DNA from: Alentia gelatinosa
Taxonomy: Eukaryota > Annelida > Polychaeta > Phyllodocida > Polynoidae
Direction of reading: 5' to 3'
Length of the DNA stretch: 64,000 bases
NCBI GenBank assembly: GCA_950022655.1
Contig: OX465584.1
Span: 44,312,723 to 44,376,722, forward strand
Each line of letters opens with the position of its first letter. Within the stretch, counting starts at the first letter, position 1. Below, in pieces: positions 57,284 through 64,000 of the stretch. A model generated the notes under the pieces. That model ran no database searches, had not been told where the DNA came from, and saw nothing but the letters and a program-made list of their open reading frames with translations. Both the position numbers and the translations under genes were made by a program.

Positions 57284-60200
57284 GTAGAGAAACATACAAG
57301 TATTTATTGTTTGAAAGTTCGTAGACTGTCTAGATTTCATGTCACCTTCGTCATCTTGATGTGGTTCTGACTTTTGAGAAGCTCTGCCTGTCTGCATCAG
57401 TGCATGGGTACTTAGACGATTTGCGTTGACTACTGATTTGCGGTAGACGATTTGCAGTGGGTTTGGACATTTTGCCGTGACATTCCCTGGGGACCGTGGT
57501 GGATGTTTTGCAGTGAAAACTGAAGAGTGTTAGAGTGAAGCCAACACTAATAAACGGCCGATTTTTACAATTAAAATATTGTTAGAAAGCCCTCTAGCGT
57601 GTTTACCGCAGGTATTTCGACAAAAGATGGAAATCTGAAGCCAGTGCCGGGATACAAGTTTTGATACATACAGCCAGTTTCGATACATACACCAGTGAGG
57701 CAGGGCCCGCCCCACACACAGTCCTAAAACCGCCCCAAAACAAATGACTTTAAGTCCAGTAAACCAATGAATATATATTAACCATACACATCGATTAGTG
57801 AAAATCTTATAATTCATCTTTACAATAATTGAGGACAGAAATGTGAAAATATCACAGCAAATCGTCCGCGAGCTCAACGCAAAACATCCACTACAAATCG
57901 CCCAATGGCCAACGCAAAACGGTAGTCAACGCAAAACGTCTATGATTCAGTGCATGGCACCATGTATGTGGTTAGACTTAGACTAGTTAGAGCCTCTCGG
58001 TGATGTCATGATCTGCGGTCCTCTGAAAGTTTCGTTTCTGAGAACAAACAACAGATTCCTGCTTCTTTTATAATGTCTGTTTAGTTTTCCGTGAAAACCT
58101 GGGAATGATATGATAAAAGCCGCTACTTCGTGGCGTCTAGATCTAGTGTAGCCCGTCACAATAACTACATTTCCCCAAGACGATTCGTAGTCACTTAAAG
58201 TTAAAGAAGTTTAAGGCATATATCAGACATTTCACGCACGCCCCACCTGGTGATTTTAAAATATTTTCAATTATCAGTAAAAACCGGTTTCTTGGGATTC
58301 ATTCCAATTCTAAATGAGTAAATTTAATGTCTTGTCCAGTTTATCCAATTTTGATAGGTATTATTTATAGCCTAATTTATTTTGCTTGATTTAAAAATTG
58401 CATAGGAAATGTACTGAAAAATAAGGTTTTCCTCAATTCTTAAAAAAACTAAACAAACAAAGACGGTGACCTATGGCTTTAACCTACTACTGTGTAGCAC
58501 TATACCGGTACATATATACTATATTCTGTGAAAAATTGAGGAAACTGACATGGGTTTTGCTATGTGAAAAGAAACTTCTTAGAATTTCTATGTATTCGTT
58601 CATAAAATTATCATAATATTGAGCTTTAAATCAGAAACTAGCTTGGTGACCCCAAATCTAAATTAGATATGTACTAGAACACTTGGAGAGCACCATATTC
58701 AAATTACAGGAAAGTGTAATGGGTTTTAATTTTCAAGTCAAATTGTCCAATATACGGTACCTTTATTTAATGCTAGGTTTACGTTGGGCCATGAATTAAT
58801 AGTGTTAAGACTTTTTTGTAAAACAAAACAAGATGAATTTTGATATACGGTATTTAAAATGATGTATTTTTTTATCTTCTTGCCATAGAGGTGTATTCGC
58901 AACGTCTTAGTAATCGGTACTTAAAATGATGAAATAGCAATATTGTAATAATACAGATTTGATCGCGTATTCATTTTTAAAGGTACCTATCATGTTCGGC
59001 GAGCCTACAGGACAGGAAACCCCCACACGTGAAGACGCCTGGCAAAGTGAAGCTCTATGCCGAGAAGACCTATCTCAGCTTCATGGGGCGCATGGAGAGA
59101 AAACTCGAGTCACGCTTTCCCAAAGCTCACAAACTCTACGTTCTTGTTAAACAGGGTTTGTGGCCCACTTATAGATTCACATCTCATCTTAGTTCCTTGA
59201 ATATGTAAATATCACAGACGAGTAGAATCCGAAGGCCCTATAGTGAGTTTCCAATCATGACATTCATTTGAAAGCTGTTTCTTTGAAATATGTTTCGTTT
59301 TGCTAATTTTTAGATTCAAAAGATATAAAATCAAAAAAAAAAAAAAAAAAAAAAAAAAGATATAAAATCCATGCTTGGTATCATATAAAGTACTACCTCT
59401 ATAATCCAGTAAATTGTATCGATTGCCTTTTTATTGATGGAAGTTTACCACCATTTCGGCATTTAAGCCTACACATACATCCAGAAAATATAATTCATAT
59501 ACAGTAAAACCCTGCTTCCAGGACATCCCGCTTAAGGGTGCACTTTGCTCGGAACGGCGCGTGACCCCTTAAGTAGGGTTTTAATGTAGCTTGTCATTTC
59601 TTGTTCTCTTTTTTCATACGGAGGTAGAATATTGTATGATTTGACATTTCTGCTTTATTTTTAGGAATGAAGACGTTTTTCAGTGATACGAAGACATTGT
59701 ACAGAGTGTCTACTGAAATGTGGAAAGGAAAGAAACCTACAGACTTCTCCTACCTGGAACTTGAGGTGTACCAGCGTGTAAGTATGCCGTTTGATCTTCT
59801 TTTTTTAACACGTTTATATAGGGTTTGACATTTTACACTCGTCCCCAGGCTCGGTCTTGGCTGTTCTGCCGCCTGGTCCCTCATGAATGATTCACACAGC
59901 AGGTTTACAATCGGAGTATAGAGCCTCTGTCAGGCCGAATGAATCAGTGATCGTACAAAAACAAGTGATCTGTGCTCTCAGAGGGGTTTAAAAAAAGGTG
60001 TGAGAAGATTAGATGAGTTGAGGTAGTATTAGGAGAATACAAGTACATAACAGTACAATTCATGTACTGTGCAGTGCCAGATATCCAACAGTCAGGTAAA
60101 AAATGTAGAACACATTTAAGAAGTGATGTTTCCCTAACTGATTCTGAAAGTTATTGTTTGACCTATACACTAATAAATAACATGTACTCACTATCTTTTC

Positions 60201-62947
60201 AAATCTTGGATTGGATAAATTGAATAATGAAATAATTTGAATCAATTGCTTGTTGTCTCAAATATACATCCATAAAATCGAGCCTGATGATCTCCTTATT
60301 TGAAATAGTTCTGATAAACGAATTGTTTATCATAATGTGGACGTGGCTAGGTCTTATCAGGTAGGCAGCTTCCGCTTCAATGAGGTCGATTGCAGGAATT
60401 GTCTGACATTAATTCGTTTATTCTGCCAGAACCATAGTGGCAACAGCGTAATCAAGGCGATTCGCCTGGTGTTTTTTTTGACATGTTTCAAAATGGGGTT
60501 GCCTGGTGTTGCCATGGTGTGAGTATAACAACAATTGTGGTTTCATCCTTGAGGGAAAAAAAGAAAAATACAAAAAAGGAATATTCTTTATAATTCAGGG
60601 ATGTCAGAGTTCGGGGACAATCTGTAATCTCCCATGCAGATATTTGATTTAAAATCAATAGGACATGAAATATAGGATTTTGCTTGGAGAGCACAGGCTG
60701 TAATACTAGTGCTACCCACAAGGGACACTGTTTTCATCGTTATTGAGTTTCCAGTGAGCTTTTTCATTGTTATCAGGGTGTGTGAAGGGGGGGGGGGGGG
60801 TGTCCCAGCAAATTACTTCAGGGATTTTCTTCAAAGGCTGCTGACACCCTTGATAATTCTTGTAAATACACAAAAAAACACAAAGAGCGGGAACACACCC
60901 CAACATCGTGATTTTTTTTTAAATTTTGACTTGTCTTGTCAATAGTTCCATGTGATTTGTACAAAAGTATCCAAGGTATCTGCTGCTTCAGTAGGTTCAC
61001 TTTGGCTTCTGTCTATGAGGGTTTTTGTGGAGTTTTATTCTGAGAGTTTTCTATGATGCTAGCAACCACGTGACATGCTGAAAGTGGGACTTATCGAGCT
61101 CCTGTTGTACTTGCCGCTGGCAGGCGAGCTGCTCATCTTCCTGCTGTGAGTAAATGTCAGGCATTTAACAGGAGCCAGGGCTAAGACTATTCCCTAGAGT
61201 ATGGTCACGGACCTGTATGTGGTGTTTTACAAAGATGGCAATTTTCCATGGAAACTCCTGTTTATGTTTCCAGCTTATACATTCATTTGTCTTTTAAAAA
61301 TCAAAAATGATATAAATTGAGCCTCATTCATGTCAATAAAACAGTAGTTTGAACCTCTCCACAGACCCTCAATCCTATTCCATGGCAACACTGACTTGTT
61401 TTCCATATTTTCCTAATCTCTCTTGGGCAGTAAATTCCACATGAAAACTGACATCCCTCTGTATAGAGGTTCGTGACCTGATGGTAGTAAACTGTATGGG
61501 AGTTTCCTCGGAGAAGAGTCATAGAAAATAACAAAACACGTTTCTTTAATGAACTCTGATTGATAGACATAATAGGAATTACTATCCTCATGGTCCGATA
61601 TTGATCATCACTGCCCATGCTAACATTCACACTTATAATTATCAGAAAATATTATCCAGACGTGGCAAAAATACCTCTAGGAAAAAAAATATATGGAAAG
61701 GGTATGTAATGGTCAGTCAGACATAAAATGAAACTATTACAAAACTTTTGTCTAAAACGTGTGATAATCACATTTACAAAAAGTATTGTGGTGTGACTTT
61801 ATTTTCCATGGCTTTCTTCCAGGTTTAGTAAGTCCGATAACGACATTTTGTCTTTTTAATTTTTATTAGATGCCTGGGGACATGTTGAAAGTGTTTCCAG
61901 TTCTGGCCATTGCCGCTCTGCCCTTTGCACCTTATGTCATATTCCCTGTAGCGTAAGTATGCACCGAGTATATAGCATATACAATAAGCTGATCTCTAAA
62001 TAATTGTCATGTAAGGTTTCATTTTTCAATCATTGTTTTTTATCTTAAGGTCATTAGTGAATTAGATATATGGCTAATAACAATACCTTGACAATTCAGT
62101 AGATGATTTGGGAAGTGACAACACAATACCGTAGAACTGATTCAAAAGAGATTGCAGCTCAATTACGTCATATCTAAAGATGATCTTTTTTTCTTTTTTT
62201 TTCTAAAGATGATCTTCATAGCTTTACTACATAAAAGCCAGTTGTCCGGCTATTTCAGGTTTTCTAGCATTTTATGGTGTATCAAACTATCCACGTATTA
62301 GAGATAAGGGTTGAAATTAGCAGGGCTCTTGCTTTTTTTCTCAATACCTCACTGGCATGTCTGCTGTAACAAGATATATAAAAACCCACCCCTACCCTCC
62401 TAAACACCCTTACAGTCATGAGTAAGTGTTTACTTATCCATGTGCATTACATACTGCATGATTTCTTTCCTGTCGGCAAATTTTCCTTCCTTCCTATAGA
62501 CACTCCAGTGATACAAGTACAGGTATTCAGATATGTCGCTGATATCCGAAAACTAGCCAGATCATGTTCCCAGACCAAAACTGAGAATGAATTAATAAAA
62601 ACAAAATAACATGACATTATCTAGTTTCAATATTTTCAGAATTGGCTGTCAGTTTGAATTGAATTTACGTCTTTTTGGTGTTTTCTGATTTTTAATTTGG
62701 AACTAGACCTTGGTCATAACATCCCTGTATTATAACCAGTGTGTAATTTTGTATATACAGATACTTGTTTCCGCGACATTTGTTGTGTCAGCACTTCTGG
62801 ACGGACGAGCAGCACACACAGTTCGGGGAGCACTACCTGAAGGCGCGGGCTGCCCACTACCCAAAGGTGCTACACTACATGGAGAGACACAGCCGGGATG
62901 TGCAGGATCCCGGACACCGCAGACTGCTCGAAGGCATCATTCATAAG
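57180..62947 (+). CDS. LETMD1: LETM1 domain-containing protein 1-like, 5 exons, 3' incomplete
   Basis: Joined exons give 220 codons in one phase-consistent frame: 57180-57283, 58983-59155, 59665-59777, 61870-61952, 62761-62947. The N-terminus (MAATVRLSRFSSMSLACHRS, Arg/Ser-rich, no acidic residue) looks like a mitochondrial targeting peptide. Then come YAEKTYLSFMGRMERKLESR, the FFSDTKTLYRV block, and a hydrophobic span (residues about 139-160, VFPVLAIAALPFAPYVIFP) that should be the membrane segment. The start of the LETM1-like domain follows (CQHFWTDEQHTQFGEHYLK). This order fits LETMD1 (HCCR-1), a mitochondrial membrane protein of about 360 residues in vertebrates, so roughly 140 residues should lie beyond the window. 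The exon 5 donor region is tandemly repeated. LETM1 itself is a less likely match because of the size and spacing. Confidence 0.9.
57284..58982 (+). other. LETMD1 intron 1
   Basis: About 1.7 kb, AT-rich, with no element border or inner exon recognised. A 115-codon minus-strand frame (57,530-57,877) matches nothing known. Confidence 0.6.
58983..59155 (+). CDS. LETMD1: LETMD1 exon 2
   Basis: Acceptor TTCATTTTTAAAG, donor CAGG|GTTTGT. It enters in phase 2 and leaves in phase 1. It encodes the YLSFMGRMERKLESRFPKAH region. Confidence 0.82.
59510..59588. mobile_element. Short pogo/Tc1-like MITE in LETMD1 intron 2
   Basis: TACAGTAAAACCCTGCTT and the inverted AAGTAGGGTTTTAATGTA enclose a self-complementary core of about 80 bp with TA at both borders. 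Confidence 0.6.
59665..59777 (+). CDS. LETMD1: LETMD1 exon 3
   Basis: Strong acceptor TGCTTTATTTTTAG and donor CGT|GTAAGT. It encodes GMKTFFSDTKTLYRV through LEVYQR, phase 1 in and phase 0 out. Confidence 0.9.
59778..61869 (+). other. LETMD1 intron 3
   Basis: About 2.1 kb. Contains a G-run at 60,787-60,800, a fragment of the GGGAGCC MITE end (about 60,983-61,005, CAGTAGGTTCACTTTGGC) and no further exon. Confidence 0.6.
61870..61952 (+). CDS. LETMD1: LETMD1 exon 4 (membrane segment)
   Basis: Acceptor TTTTTATTAG, donor GC|GTAAGT. The exon is almost entirely hydrophobic after MPGDMLK, ending FAPYVIFPVA. Confidence 0.92.
61953..62760 (+). other. LETMD1 intron 4
   Basis: AT-rich, about 0.8 kb, with a duplicated TCTAAAGATGATCTT phrase near 62,175-62,217. 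No exon recognised. Confidence 0.6.
62761..62947 (+). CDS. LETMD1: LETMD1 exon 5
   Basis: Acceptor TATATACAG, donor AAG|GTAAGA at 62,948. It encodes YLFPRHLLCQHFW through LLEGIIHK. The last 67 bp together with the donor are the founder unit of the tandem array that follows. Confidence 0.92.
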
Positions 62948-63449
62948 GTAAGAGTAAGGAGAGACACAGCCGGGATGTGCAGGATCCCGGACAACGCAGA
63001 CTGCTTGAAGGCATCATTCATAAGGTAAGAGTAAGGAGAGACACAGCCTCGATGTGCAGGAACCAGGCACCGCAGACTGCTAGAAGCTGTCATTCATAAG
63101 GTAAGAGTATGGAGACACAGCTGGGATGTCCAGGACCCCAGCCACTGCAGACTGCTCAAAGCCATCATTCATAAGGAAAGAGTAAGGAGAGACACAGCCT
63201 CGATGTGCAGGAACCAGGCACCGCAGACTGCTCAAAGCCGTCATTCATAAGGTAAGAATACGGAGAGACACAGCCTCGATGTGCAGGAACCAGGCACCGC
63301 AGACTGCTCAAAGCCGTCATTCATAAGGTAAGAATACGGAGAGACACAGTCGCGATGTGCAGGAACCAGGCACCACAGACTGCTCGAAGGCATCATTCAC
63401 AAGGTAAGAGTAAGTAGACACAGCTGCGACATGCAGGACCCCGGCCCCA
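62881..63449 (+). repeat. Tandem array of the exon 5 end plus splice donor, 7 units of 75-77 bp
   Basis: Units start at 62,881, 62,958, 63,035, 63,111, 63,186, 63,262 and 63,338, with a partial eighth from about 63,414. Each has GAGACACAGC, a GATGTGCAGGA-like word, CGCAGACTGCT, and CATTCATAAG|GTAAGA or a variant. Intact donors lie at 62,948, 63,025, 63,101, 63,252, 63,328 and 63,404; the one at 63,176 reads GAAAGA and is lost. Confidence 0.93.
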
Positions 63450-64000
63450 AAAAGGGATGATCTTTGATAGTGGTATTTTAGGCATCTTTGAAAATAATAG
63501 ATTTAGAATCATCAACTTTAGTTCTCTCCTAAGAAAAGTCCTCTTGAAAAAATGGGATATGATACTCATCGTGTTCGAGACATCTCATTCCCTCAGAGCA
63601 GAAATGCCAGCGAATGGAGTTGGCAGCGAGGGGTTGAGAGTGAAGTTCCTAGATAAAGATATATACAGTAGAACCTCGCGTAAGCCGCTACTCAAAAGTG
63701 TCCGCTTACGCGGGGTGTCCGTTAGGCAGAGTTCTACTGTAATTGGTACAGTGGAGTAGGCCACATGCTCAGCAGTGATGGCCGCACAGCAGTGGAACAG
63801 ACGACCGTCTCATAAATTAGCTTTTGTTGCCTGCCCGCAAATGTAAGGATGGCCACCAATGCGACGTCGACTGTGAACAGGCCTGTGGGTTTGTATACTA
63901 TAAACATATTTGGCAGATGGGTTGGATTCACAGGCAACCCAGTGAAAGACCCCTTAACTGTAGTACCAGACGGTGAATCTACCCCATGTACAGTAATAAC
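63450..64000 (+). other. Probable LETMD1 intron 5, start; no exon seen
   Basis: No continuation of the LETM1-like domain is recognisable up to the window end. A 100-codon plus frame (63,457-63,759) runs through a MITE and is not convincing. Confidence 0.5.
63664..63741. mobile_element. Short pogo/Tc1-like MITE
   Basis: TACAGTAGAACCTCGCG and the inverted AGTTCTACTGTA, 78 bp, with inner self-complementarity (CGTAAGC...GCTTACG). The ends are similar in style to the element at 59,510. Confidence 0.65.

Noticed and set aside
59011..59155. Alternative LETMD1 exon 2 start after CCTACAG
   Set aside because: It would enter in phase 0, which does not match the phase-2 end of exon 1; the acceptor at 58,983 keeps the frame.

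Overview
This is a piece of an animal nuclear genome, most likely a marine invertebrate and possibly a mollusc or another lophotrochozoan. The evidence is spliced exons with GT/AG borders, eukaryotic tRNA genes, a tRNA-Lys-derived SINE, non-LTR and DIRS-like retroelements, a Crypton/DUF3504 recombinase, and very high repeat density. No species can be fixed from the sequence. The one clear protein gene is a LETMD1-like (LETM1 domain-containing 1) mitochondrial protein gene on the + strand. Five coding exons can be joined in phase from 57,180 to 62,947, and the 3' part runs off the window.

Layout. 1-27 kb: mostly dead mobile elements. There are two eroded minus-strand non-LTR retrotransposons (about 4.3-6.4 kb and 7.75-9.3 kb), the first split by nested TTAA-flanked, CGACA-rich inverted-repeat elements. 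CACTA-like elements with CACTG...CAGTG ends and exact 3-bp target duplications lie at 1.5, 15.3, 19.1 and 32.3 kb, with a decayed relative at 22.6-24.5 kb. Minisatellites lie at 16.3-18.0, 20.5-21.1, 25.1 and 26.1-26.8 kb. 27-35 kb: a broken non-LTR RT gene (+), a DIRS-like RT relic (-), and a CACTA element holding a second element. 37-43 kb: a 60-bp minisatellite, a GGGA array, a SINE and four tRNA genes (Glu-CTC, Pro-TGG, Cys-GCA, Glu-TTC). 46-50.6 kb: a set of elements nested inside one another, with two abutting 16-bp satellites at the core. 50.6-53.5 kb: a broken Crypton-type tyrosine recombinase gene. 55-56 kb: more hairpin-bearing elements. 57-64 kb: LETMD1.

The most interesting pattern is a recurring architecture: a body bounded by short inverted repeats beginning TTAT (TTATCCTACCCC, TTATTATATACC, TTATTATCCAC), with a 90-150 bp hairpin next to one end. 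At least eight copies are seen in several sequence subfamilies. Four copies carry a GACCAAT motif in the same orientation, 106-126 bp from the TTAT end. The layout resembles non-autonomous Helentron (Helitron2) elements with asymmetric terminal inverted repeats and a terminal hairpin; that assignment is inference.

A second notable feature is in LETMD1. The end of exon 5 together with its splice donor is tandemly repeated seven times (about 76 bp per unit), leaving six intact candidate donors in a row.
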